Shown: positions 1-5,459 of the stretch, piece by piece
Layout of the letters: each line of letters opens with the position of its first letter
Numbering within the stretch: position 1 is the first letter of the stretch
Assembly (NCBI GenBank): GCA_003242205.1
Contig: QGUR01000279.1
Span: 1-6,080, forward strand
DNA length: 6,080 nt
Direction of reading: 5' to 3'
Source: Chloroflexota bacterium
GTDB taxonomy: Bacteria; Chloroflexota; Anaerolineae; Aggregatilineales; Phototrophicaceae
Program-made: the position numbers and the translations under genes
Notes under the pieces: generated by a model
What the model was told of the DNA's origin: nothing
What the model saw: the letters and a program-made list of their open reading frames with translations, nothing else
Database searches by the model: none

Positions 1-778
1 TGTCCAAGATTTCGTTGTGTGTTCCCCGATGGATACCACGGGGGCCGTCCCCAACGGCCTTTGCGGGGACGGGCCCATTAAAAATGTAGGTCAGTTCCAT
101 CTGGCGTTGGCGCAGCGCCGTCGTGATCGCGTCGGCAGCCTTACGCCGCAGGTCACGGTCGGCCTCGTACAGCAGTGCTATCACCTGAGACTGGTTCAAC
201 TGCCGGCCATCGACCTCAAAACGCGCCGCCCCTGCCAACTGGGTGAAGAACCGCGCCCAGGCGTTTTTGCCGGTCACGTTCTTCTCGACCAGCAACTGCT
301 CCTCGACCTCGCTGAGCTGGTACGGCTTGTAGCGGCGTTCGGCTTCCAGCATATGGCGATATTTGCCGATCGCCGGGTCGTCGAGCACCTTCTGCGCTGC
401 CTCATCGGGAACCTGATTCCACTCCAGTTCCATAAACAGGGTTTTCTGTTCGATTTCGGCGCTGAATTCGGTCAGCTTTTGCAGCAGCGCGCCATACTGT
501 GGGTTGGTGGTGTCGGTGTAGAAGGTGAGCGCCGCGAACGACGTCAGACGTCCCAGCGCGTCGAGAAATGCCTCATATTCGCGCAGCGCCTGCGCCAGTT
601 CCGCCGCGCTGAGTTGCGCGATACGCCCGCGATACTGCGCGACCCAGGCATCGACGCGTTCGGTGATGCTCTGCACATCCTGATTGATTTTCGGGTCATC
701 GACGCCGGAATAGAGGATCGACAGATCCCAGATGACGTCTTCGGCTCCGGTTCGTTGTTCAACCACTTGCTCGGACAT
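1..778 (-). CDS. pepF: Oligoendopeptidase F, M3 family zinc metallopeptidase (N-terminal part, runs off window)
   Basis: Cytosolic zinc peptidase of the M3/PepF family, which cleaves short peptides. The gene reads leftward from ATG 778-776 and is open to the window edge, giving 259 residues of an expected 600 or so. The start opens with MSEQVV, followed by the usual PepF opening (E-D-V-I-W-D-L, residues 13-19). A helical N-lobe follows, then the Oligopeptidase_F N-terminal domain at about residues 115-185. That domain includes the family-typical YQLSEVEEQLLVEKN (153-167) and the TGKNAWARFF stretch. R-D-L-R-R-K-A-A-D-A-I (208-218) and ELTYIFN (228-234) also fit. The HExxH zinc site lies beyond the window. 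A GAAAGG Shine-Dalgarno-like site (795-790) sits 11 nt upstream. Residues 235-259 no longer look like PepF, although the frame stays open, and this coincides with a hairpin at 42-76. The family call is firm; integrity of the gene is not. Confidence 0.9.
   Translation of the reverse strand, partial: MSEQVVEQRTGAEDVIWDLSILYSGVDDPKINQDVQSITERVDAWVAQYRGRIAQLSAAELAQALREYEAFLDALGRLTSFAALTFYTDTTNPQYGALLQKLTEFSAEIEQKTLFMELEWNQVPDEAAQKVLDDPAIGKYRHMLEAERRYKPYQLSEVEEQLLVEKNVTGKNAWARFFTQLAGAARFEVDGRQLNQSQVIALLYEADRDLRRKAADAITTALRQRQMELTYIFNGPVPAKAVGDGPRGIHRGTHNEILD
42..76. repeat. Imperfect GC-rich inverted repeat inside the divergent end of pepF
   Basis: GTCCCC (47-52) pairs with GGGGAC (65-70). The stem extends through C46-G71 and C45-G72, then past one bulged G (73) to GGG (42-44) with CCC (74-76), around a 12-nt loop. 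The stem starts exactly at the codon where PepF similarity is lost. It has no U-tract on either side, so it is not a standard terminator. It could be a small dispersed repeat inserted in the gene, or a sequence artefact at a contig end. Confidence 0.55.
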
Positions 779-815
779 CGCTTCGCCAACCTTTCAAACA
801 AATTTGAATGGTGCA

Positions 816-844
816 ATCGTACCAGAGGTGGCATGTCTGCACAA
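816..844 (-). promoter_or_regulatory. Candidate sigma70-type promoter of pepF
   Basis: On the minus strand, TTGTGC (844-839) is followed after exactly 17 nt by TACGAT (821-816). Transcription would begin near 809 and give a leader of about 30 nt containing the GAAAGG site. The -10 has four or five consensus bases and the -35 keeps only TTG. Spacing and placement are good, but this rests on sequence alone. Confidence 0.4.
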
Positions 845-943
845 TCGCTCGAATGATTGAACCACCGGACTGTGGAGAATGCCAGCCATCCCCTGTTACG
901 TTAAGCGGGCAGGACTTGATGTTAATCGTTCGCTAGCTCGCTA

Positions 944-949
944 TATAAT
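944..949 (+). promoter_or_regulatory. Perfect -10 box TATAAT giving a predicted leaderless transcript
   Basis: TATAAT occupies 944-949 and the ATG of the next gene begins at 956, so the expected transcription start falls on or within a base of the A of the ATG. No Shine-Dalgarno sequence lies between the box and the ATG. No good -35 is present at 16-18 nt (about GTTAAT, 921-926). The 177-bp spacer 779-955 otherwise holds only the leftward pepF promoter; I see no small gene in it. Confidence 0.55.
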
Positions 950-955
950 CGAACC

Positions 956-2455
956 ATGCGACGCTGCCTCCTGCTTCTGTGCCTCATTCTGATTCTGCCT
1001 GCTGGCGCGCTGGCGCAGTCGGGCGAAACGCCGACGGCGATGGCCACCGACGGCCCGACCATGATCGGCCTGAGCTATGGCCTGACGGTGACGGGCGCGC
1101 TGGGCAACGCCACGCCGCAGACCGTCTACGCCTTCGACGGGCTGCGTGGCGAAGTCGTGCGGATCGGCCTGACGGTGACTTCCGGCGACCTCGATCCCAT
1201 GCTGGCGGTTCTGGATAGCGCCGGGACGCCGCTTGCCCTGCTCGACGACCACGGCGGGCAGCGCACGCTGATGCTCGATTCGCTGCGTCTGCCACGTACC
1301 GACCGCTACGCCGTCGTGGTGGCGCGTTTTGGCTACGCGCTCGGCGTCACTTCGGGCAGCTATAACCTGTCGATCGACCGCGTTGGCGTCAGTTCGGCCA
1401 GCGGCAGCGCCTTGCGCTATGGCGACACGGTCATCAACGAGATCGACGACCAGACGCCGCAGCTATATTACAGCTTCCGCGCCAGCCGCGGCGATATCGT
1501 CAACATCCGCATGCAGCGCATTTCCGGGACGCTCGACGCCTATTTGCAGGTCGTCAACCGCAACGCGATCGTGATCGCCGATAACGACGAAGTGCCGGGC
1601 TCTGGCTCGCTGGACGCCGAAATCAGCGGGCTGGTCATCGAGGAGGACGGCACATACGTCATTATCGCCAGCCGTTTCGGGCAGGCTGCGGGCAACAGCC
1701 GGGGCGCGTTCTTTCTGACGCTGGAGGAAGCGGAGGACAGCGGTCTGGGCAATTCGATGGCCGCGCCGCTGCCGTTGCTCGAAGACTTGCCTGTCGAAGG
1801 CGAGATAACCCACGAGCGTTTTGCCCGGTATTACCGCTTCGAGGCCCAGGCCAACGATGTCGTCAGCGTCAGCATGCAGCGGCTGACGGGCGGGCTGGAT
1901 GCGTTCCTCGTCATCGCCAACGAGGCGGGAACGGAACTGATCAGCAACGACGACACCGAGGGCAGCCAGAACGCTGCTATCGTCGACTTCCTGATCCCGT
2001 CCGACGGGACGTACTATGTCATCGCCACGCGCTACCTGCGCGGCGAGGGCCAGACTCAGGGCCGCTATCGCCTGACCTTCCAGCGCCAGCGTAACGTTTT
2101 TGAGGGCGTGGATGAAGGCATACGCTTCATTCCCTATGGCAGCACCATCACCGGCAACATCGACGATGAGACGCCAGCGGTGTTGTACGCCTTCTACGGG
2201 CAGCAGGGCGAAACGATCACCGCGGCCATGAATCGCGGCGATGGCGACCTCGATCCGGTGCTGGAAATCCTCGATGCGTCGCAGCGCGTGCTGGTGAGCA
2301 ATGATGACAGCGACGGCAGCCAGAACGCCCGTATCGACCGCTATACGCTGCCCGCGACCGGCGTCTACTATATCCGCGCTACCCGTTACAGCGGCGAGGG
2401 GCGCGCCAGCACGCGCGGCAGCTATATTCTCGTGTTCGCCCGGTGGACGGAATAG
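956..2455 (+). CDS. Exported protein of four tandem PPC-like (pre-peptidase C-terminal) domains
   Basis: 499 residues. A signal peptide is clear: MRRC, a Leu/Ile-rich core (residues 5-14) and an A-L-A/Q-S cleavage site near residue 20. There is no lipobox, so the protein is probably released or wall-associated. The rest is four repeats of about 105 residues (roughly 40-143, 154-258, 272-377, 391-496), each with the PPC (PF04151-like) pattern: G-x-I/V-x-x-x-T-x-x-x-Y-x-F, then G-D-L-D-P/A-x-L-x-V/I-L-D, an N-D-D turn, and D-G-T-Y-Y-V-I-A-T-R-Y before the last strand. Such beta-sandwich domains usually hang on the ends of secreted peptidases. Here no catalytic domain is present, so a binding, adhesive or scaffold role is inferred. 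The Asp-rich turns could bind calcium. The mature part has no cysteine and is very acidic. The ATG at 956 is supported by the adjacent TATAAT. The gene converges on its right neighbour with 3 bp between stops. Confidence 0.82.
   Translation: MRRCLLLLCLILILPAGALAQSGETPTAMATDGPTMIGLSYGLTVTGALGNATPQTVYAFDGLRGEVVRIGLTVTSGDLDPMLAVLDSAGTPLALLDDHGGQRTLMLDSLRLPRTDRYAVVVARFGYALGVTSGSYNLSIDRVGVSSASGSALRYGDTVINEIDDQTPQLYYSFRASRGDIVNIRMQRISGTLDAYLQVVNRNAIVIADNDEVPGSGSLDAEISGLVIEEDGTYVIIASRFGQAAGNSRGAFFLTLEEAEDSGLGNSMAAPLPLLEDLPVEGEITHERFARYYRFEAQANDVVSVSMQRLTGGLDAFLVIANEAGTELISNDDTEGSQNAAIVDFLIPSDGTYYVIATRYLRGEGQTQGRYRLTFQRQRNVFEGVDEGIRFIPYGSTITGNIDDETPAVLYAFYGQQGETITAAMNRGDGDLDPVLEILDASQRVLVSNDDSDGSQNARIDRYTLPATGVYYIRATRYSGEGRASTRGSYILVFARWTE
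1073..2443 (+). repeat. Four tandem PPC-like domain repeats in the exported protein
   Basis: Approximate domain spans are 1073-1384, 1415-1729, 1769-2086 and 2126-2443. Domains 2 and 3 share a strand motif (M-Q-R-I-S-G-T-L-D-A-Y-L versus M-Q-R-L-T-G-G-L-D-A-F-L). Domains 3 and 4 share S-N-D-D-x-x-G-S-Q-N-A, at the DNA level around 1943 and 2297 (offset 354 bp, 118 codons). Domain 1 is the most divergent and lacks the N-D-D-x-x-G-S turn. This looks like stepwise internal duplication. Confidence 0.75.
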
Positions 2456-2458
2456 GGA

Positions 2459-2794
2459 TCAGGCAAAATCCTTCTCATCCAGCAGGGGAATCAGGTAGAT
2501 CAGCGGCTCCTCATACGGATGCGCCCTGCGAATGGCCTCGCAGACCGCTTTCACCCGGTCGCGGTGGCAGATCGTTTCGATCCGGTATTCTTCGACTTCG
2601 TTGATCGTTTCGGTTTCGCCTACCGCCGGGTTGGCCTGTGCGCTCGGTTTGAAGCGCCCGGTCCCGGTGTTGCGAAACGTGCAGTGCGTGTACTCGCCGA
2701 CTACGCCCGCACCGGCCTCGGCCATCGCGTCCAGCACGTCGTGAAGATGCTTCGCCGGAACGGTCACGACGATCTGAATCTGGTTGAAATTCAT
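2459..2794 (-). CDS. YqfO/NIF3-like small protein (PII-like fold, COG3323 type)
   Basis: 111 residues, read leftward from ATG 2794-2792 with a strong AAGGAGG site 9 nt upstream. The sequence matches the stand-alone form of the domain found inserted in YqfO/NIF3 proteins, a PII/CutA-like ferredoxin-type fold. An N-terminal beta strand (I-Q-I-V-V-T-V-P) leads into a helix, then G-A-G-V-V-G-x-Y-x-x-C (28-38), G-x-G-R-F-K-P (45-50), P-A-V-G-x-x-E (56-62), a second V-E-x-Y-R-I-E strand, and the hallmark H-P-Y-E-E-P (92-97). Full-length NIF3 proteins are about three times longer, so this is the small family, not a truncation. Its biochemical role is not established. Some databases label relatives as NIF3 or as a structural toxin protein RtxA; the latter should not be trusted. 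The stop is 3 bp from the stop of the convergent exported-protein gene. Confidence 0.82.
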   Translation of the reverse strand: MNFNQIQIVVTVPAKHLHDVLDAMAEAGAGVVGEYTHCTFRNTGTGRFKPSAQANPAVGETETINEVEEYRIETICHRDRVKAVCEAIRRAHPYEEPLIYLIPLLDEKDFA

Positions 2795-2803
2795 CAGTCG
2801 TTG

Positions 2804-2810
2804 CCTCCTT
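2804..2810 (-). promoter_or_regulatory. Strong Shine-Dalgarno AAGGAGG for the YqfO-like gene
   Basis: The plus strand reads CCTCCTT at 2804-2810, which is AAGGAGG on the minus strand, 9 nt before the ATG at 2794. This fixes the start codon and shows that the organism uses conventional anti-SD pairing. Confidence 0.8.
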
Positions 2811-2841
2811 CTAAGCTAACCTGTGGGAAAAGTTTGGCGAT

Positions 2842-2847
2842 ATTCTA
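2842..2847 (-). promoter_or_regulatory. Candidate -10 box TAGAAT for the YqfO-like gene
   Basis: TAGAAT on the minus strand (2847-2842) is five of six to consensus. It would start a transcript near 2835 with a leader of about 40 nt carrying the AAGGAGG site. No convincing -35 is visible 17 nt further upstream. Confidence 0.35.
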
Positions 2848-2892
2848 GCGCTCTGCGCCGCCGGTCGGAGGCGTCGGGGCGCGTCTTTCGGG

Positions 2893-2898
2893 TATCAT
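2893..2898 (+). promoter_or_regulatory. Candidate -10 box TATCAT for the rightward orphan gene
   Basis: TATCAT is five of six to consensus and lies 62 bp before the GTG at 2961, predicting a leader of about 55 nt. No -35 match is evident. It shares the 166-bp divergent spacer 2795-2960 with the leftward promoter. Confidence 0.3.
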
Positions 2899-2905
2899 AG
2901 AACAG

Positions 2906-2932
2906 GTGGCGGGCCGCCGACCGGCCTGCCGC
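2906..2932 (+). other. GC hairpin in the 5' leader of the orphan gene at 2961
   Basis: GGCGGGCCG (2908-2916) pairs with CGGCCTGCC (2922-2930) around a 5-nt loop, with one G-T wobble. One more wobble (2907/2931) and one G-C pair (2906/2932) can extend it. It lies downstream of the candidate TATCAT box and upstream of the GGGGA ribosome site. No T-run follows, so it is not an ordinary terminator. A role in mRNA stability or translation is possible but unproven. Confidence 0.4.
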
Positions 2933-2960
2933 GATTTCGACGGATGCCGGGGAATGTGCC

Positions 2961-3809
2961 GTGATCGATAATGCCCGTCTTGAAGAAATTCTGATGCGTC
3001 TGGCGCGCCGGTATGCCCGGCCGCTTGCCTTTCCGGGCTGGGAACGGCCGGGCGATTATACTGGCCGCCTGTCTGATCTGGCGACGGCGCTGGCTGAATA
3101 TAACCTGCTCGTCATGGCTGCCGACCCGGGCAACGGTGCCGCTGCCGACGTTGCCAGCCGGATCACAGTCTGGGTGGAGGGATACGTGCGCCTGTACGAT
3201 CTGCTGTGCGGGGCGCTGTTTCCATCGTTTGCCGGCAGACAGGCGTTCTATGCCGACGAGCGCCAGCCGCCGGTCATCGTGCTCAACGGCGAGGCGGCTC
3301 CCGTGCTGATGATGATGGCCGGATATGTCGCGCCGTTCATCGTTTCACGGCAGGGCGCGAACGTTTCGGACTTTGAGATTCGTGGTTTGATCGACCTCGT
3401 TCTCGATGAACTGGAAGCGCACGACCTGCCGCACGCCGAGTTGCGCCAACTTCGAGAAAGCGCCATGGCGCAACTGCGCCAGATGCTGGCGTCGCCGGTT
3501 CGCCAGCTTCATCTGACTGCGCCGGTGGCCGCGCTGGCGCGCAATTTCGATGTCGGCGCGACGCCGGTCGACCCGGCCCCGGTTCCCCAGAACGTGCCGG
3601 ATGTGGCCCCCGCCCCGGCCCCGGCTCCCGGCGCGCTGCCGGAGATGCCGCCCGAGTTTCTGCCTGAGCAGGACCTGCTGGTTCATCCGGACGCCGGCGC
3701 GGCTGAGGAAAGCCGCCCGTTCGCCGCCAGCATCCCGATCTTTTTCGAGCCACAGCCGCGCCCGAAGCGCCGCCCGCCCGTGCCCGATCTGCCGGAAGAC
3801 CTCAAGTAG
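2961..3809 (+). CDS. Hypothetical protein with a Pro/Ala-rich C-terminal linker and basic-acidic tail
   Basis: 282 residues, not recognised. The GTG start at 2961 is supported by GGGGA at 2949-2953, 7 nt upstream. No signal peptide is present. Residues 1-195 look folded and mainly helical: an amphipathic start (L-E-E-I-L-M-R-L-A-R-R), W27 and Y33, a W-V-E-G-Y-V-R-L-Y-D-L-L helix (71-82), then a hydrophobic patch at about 104-128 (V-I-V-L-N-G ... V-L-M-M-M-A-G-Y-V-A-P-F-I-V). That patch might be a buried strand-helix rather than a true membrane span. A charged coiled-coil-like helix follows (about 138-178). Residues 200-235 are rich in Pro and Ala and look disordered. The end, I-P-I-F-F-E-P then P-K-R-R-P-P-V-P-D-L-P-E-D-L-K, resembles a short docking peptide. 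The next gene lies on the same strand but has its own promoter box, so an operon is doubtful. Confidence 0.7.
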   Translation: MIDNARLEEILMRLARRYARPLAFPGWERPGDYTGRLSDLATALAEYNLLVMAADPGNGAAADVASRITVWVEGYVRLYDLLCGALFPSFAGRQAFYADERQPPVIVLNGEAAPVLMMMAGYVAPFIVSRQGANVSDFEIRGLIDLVLDELEAHDLPHAELRQLRESAMAQLRQMLASPVRQLHLTAPVAALARNFDVGATPVDPAPVPQNVPDVAPAPAPAPGALPEMPPEFLPEQDLLVHPDAGAAEESRPFAASIPIFFEPQPRPKRRPPVPDLPEDLK

Positions 3810-3828
3810 CTGCGAACTGCCCTTCGCA

Positions 3829-3834
3829 TATAAT
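3829..3834 (+). promoter_or_regulatory. Perfect -10 box TATAAT before the DLELLA-repeat gene
   Basis: TATAAT at 3829-3834 lies 20 bp after the preceding stop. Transcription would start near 3841 and give a leader of about 36 nt with the AAGGAG site. The -35 region is poor. The flanks (CTTCGCA before, GAAC after) resemble those of the other perfect box at 944-949. Confidence 0.5.
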
Positions 3835-3862
3835 GAACTCTGTATAGCAACCTGCGAAATGT

Positions 3863-3868
3863 AAGGAG
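3863..3868 (+). promoter_or_regulatory. Shine-Dalgarno AAGGAG that decides the GTG 3877 start
   Basis: AAGGAG at 3863-3868 stands 8 nt before GTG 3877, an ideal distance. The in-frame GTG at 3868 overlaps this site by one base and has no ribosome site of its own, so 3877 is preferred. From 3877 the protein starts M-R-R-F, a standard signal-peptide n-region. Confidence 0.75.
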
Positions 3869-3876
3869 TGCAGGCC

Positions 3877-4848
3877 GTGCGCCGTTTCCTCACTTTCCTC
3901 GCGCCTTTCGCTGTCGCGGCGCTGTTGCCTTTGGCAGTGACGGCACAGAGCGGCCAGATTATCGTCACGCCGGTTGTCGTCTTCGAGACGCCCGCGTTTC
4001 CCACGCCCGAAGCGCAGCAGCTTGCGCCAACGGAAGCGCCCGCTCTGGTGAACGACGCGCTGCCGGTTCTCATCAGCGTGCGTAGCGACCTTGAACTGTT
4101 GGCCACCAGCGAGCTTGGCGCGGCGCGCCCTCCCGGCTGGAGCGGTAGTCTGGATATCAGCGATCCGCAGCTTGGCGTGCTGGCGCGGCTGGATCTGGAA
4201 CTGCTGGCGGGGCAGTTGCTCGGCCCCGATGTCCGGCCCGCGGGCTGGTTTGGCGCGGTCGGCGGCACGCCCTTCACGGTCGCGCGCGACATTCGCCATG
4301 ACCTCGAACTGCTGGCCGACGCCTTGATCGAGCCGGGCGTTCGCCCGCCGGGCTGGGCCGGCAGCGACCCGCTGATGCGTTGTAGCCGCGCGACGCAAAG
4401 CCTCGTTCGCTGGCTGGAGCGCAACGGCTATCTGCTTCAGGCCGATCCTTCCAGCCCTGCGTTTTGCGAGCAGGCGGAAATCGACGCCAGTCGCTTTGTT
4501 GAAACGACGCTGATCAGCACGCCAATCGTCCCCACGCCAGACGCGGTCGAGGCTGCCTCGGCGATGGCGGGCGTGGGTGGTACGGTGCGGGAGAACCTGC
4601 GCGGCGTTGCCGTCTTTGCCGACCGCAACGCCCGGCTGCGGCTTGGCGTGCTGCCGCGCGGCGTGCCATTCGCGGCGGTCGCCCGCAGCATGGCCCCATT
4701 TTCAAACATGATGCTGGTGCGCGGGGAAGGCTTTGAGGTTTTTATCGACTACACCTTCACCTCAGTGACGCGGGCCGACTTTGAAGCGCTGCCCGACGTC
4801 AACACGACCTTTCCGCAGATCACCTGTCAGGCGGCGTGGTGTGACTGA
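3877..4848 (+). CDS. Exported protein with three DLELLA...RPxGWxG repeats
   Basis: 323 residues from GTG 3877. Signal peptide: M-R-R-F, hydrophobic core to about residue 20, V-T-A/Q-S cleavage near residue 23. A Pro/Thr-rich linker (31-56) leads to three repeats with a period of about 35 residues: D-L-E-L-L-A at 71, 106 and 142, each followed by R-P-P/A-G-W-x-G at 84, 120 and 156. The third runs into a helix with W179. A second low-complexity linker (about 210-230, T-P-I-V-P-T-P) precedes a C-terminal domain (about 235-323) with alternating beta-type strands (V-A-V-F-A-D-R-N-A-R-L-R-L-G-V-L-P-R-G), which could be SH3-like. Four cysteines (169, 197, 317, 322) could form disulfides after export. 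I recall similar repeats in uncharacterised Chloroflexota proteins but know no function; a surface-binding role is inferred. It converges on the gene at 4879-5310, with 30 bp between them and no clear terminator. Confidence 0.8.
   Translation: MRRFLTFLAPFAVAALLPLAVTAQSGQIIVTPVVVFETPAFPTPEAQQLAPTEAPALVNDALPVLISVRSDLELLATSELGAARPPGWSGSLDISDPQLGVLARLDLELLAGQLLGPDVRPAGWFGAVGGTPFTVARDIRHDLELLADALIEPGVRPPGWAGSDPLMRCSRATQSLVRWLERNGYLLQADPSSPAFCEQAEIDASRFVETTLISTPIVPTPDAVEAASAMAGVGGTVRENLRGVAVFADRNARLRLGVLPRGVPFAAVARSMAPFSNMMLVRGEGFEVFIDYTFTSVTRADFEALPDVNTTFPQITCQAAWCD
4087..4362 (+). repeat. Three tandem DLELLA / RPxGWxG protein repeats
   Basis: The repeat cores lie at 4087-4146, 4192-4254 and 4300-4362. 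All three keep D-L-E-L-L-A exactly, and R-P-x-G-W-x-G after a short spacer of 7-8 residues. The DNA has drifted (several Leu, Ala and Gly codons differ), so the repeats are old and held by protein selection rather than recent copies. Confidence 0.8.
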
Positions 4849-4878
4849 GCGCGTCCATGCGGAAGCCCGCGTGAAGGC

Positions 4879-5310
4879 TTAGTCCTGCGCGATCAGCCAG
4901 CGCACGGCTTCAGTCCGCATTTCGGGCGGAAAGAAGCGCAGGGTCTGGTGTTCGCTGCCGGGAAGCTGGCCCAGCAGATCGCCGGCCATACCGGTGGTGG
5001 CGGCATCGGGGTGAAGAATGGCGTTATGGCTGTAAAGCGGGTGATGACCGTGCGCCATCCACAGATCGCTGATGTGGGTCGCCAGCGCCAGCGGCGGCAC
5101 GACTGTCCGGCGCGCGTCCGTCAGCGTCAGAATCGTGCGGAAGGAAGCCTCGAAATAGACATAGTTGAGTTTTTGACGCCATGCCTGAACGGCATCCAGC
5201 GAGCGCGTGGTCAGAATGAGGTGGTGGACGGCGTGGCCGATGAAGTCATAATCAAGCGGTGTGCCCGGCTGGCGCATCCCCTCTTGGGATGGATAGTGTT
5301 CTAACATCAT
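4879..5310 (-). CDS. Hypothetical His-rich 143-residue protein
   Basis: Not recognised. It reads leftward from ATG 5310-5308; the second codon is also ATG (5307), so the start is uncertain by one residue. Only a weak site (CAGGG, about 5 nt upstream) is present. The protein is soluble, with no signal peptide or membrane span, and holds 11 histidines (5, 26, 29, 30, 79, 87, 89, 90, 95, 100, 121), including H-A-V-H-H and H-G-H-H. A strand (H-H-L-I-L-T-T), a helix (L-D-A-V-Q-A-W-R), a buried strand (T-I-L-T-L-T-D), a V-P-P turn and the final F-F-P-P-E-M-R-T-E-A-V-R-W-L recall the alternating order and ending of SpoIIAA/STAS-like small proteins. That is a loose fold impression only. It is divergent from the epimerase gene and convergent with the DLELLA-repeat gene. 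Confidence 0.65.
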   Translation of the reverse strand: MMLEHYPSQEGMRQPGTPLDYDFIGHAVHHLILTTRSLDAVQAWRQKLNYVYFEASFRTILTLTDARRTVVPPLALATHISDLWMAHGHHPLYSHNAILHPDAATTGMAGDLLGQLPGSEHQTLRFFPPEMRTEAVRWLIAQD

Positions 5311-5332
5311 GTAACCCTGCTTCGATTTAATG

Positions 5333-5338
5333 TATAAT
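5333..5338 (+). promoter_or_regulatory. Perfect -10 box TATAAT in the AT-rich divergent spacer
   Basis: The spacer 5311-5530 is markedly richer in A and T over 5323-5360 than anywhere else in the window. TATAAT at 5333-5338 faces the epimerase and would give a leader of about 185 nt. The same bases read leftward contain TATACA (5336-5331) and TACATT, possible -10 boxes for the gene ending at 4879, so the two promoters may overlap. No strong -35 is seen on either strand. Confidence 0.4.
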
Positions 5339-5459
5339 GTAATTTTAACGGGTTAGCTTAGCCGGGTATGAATGCGCCCGGCGGTTTACATGAACGCTGA
5401 ATGATAAATCGAGGCCAAATGTCACTGCCGGCGGGGTTTTCCGGCGTGGCATGGCCAAG

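Noticed and set aside
42..76. Rho-independent terminator reading of the left-end hairpin
   Set aside because: The stem lies in a coding frame and has no T-tract on either strand, only ATTAAAA on the right side.
17..856. 279-residue open frame on the plus strand at the left end
   Set aside because: Antisense of pepF, which has family-wide similarity over 234 residues on the opposite strand.
1073..2443. Direct repeats as a CRISPR or tandem DNA array
   Set aside because: The repeats are about 340-360 bp apart, diverged in DNA and explained by protein domain duplication.
3868..3876. Upstream GTG (3868) as start of the DLELLA-repeat protein
   Set aside because: It overlaps the AAGGAG ribosome site that is ideally placed for GTG 3877, and it would add M-Q-A before a standard M-R-R signal-peptide start.
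3345..4424. 359-residue open frame on the minus strand
   Set aside because: Ser/Arg-rich shadow of two plus-strand genes, typical of GC-rich antisense frames. The plus-strand genes have ribosome sites, a signal peptide and repeats.
4849..4880. Terminator between the convergent genes at 4848 and 4879
   Set aside because: Only a 5-bp AAGCC/GGCTT stem with an 8-nt loop and no T-run; too weak to call.
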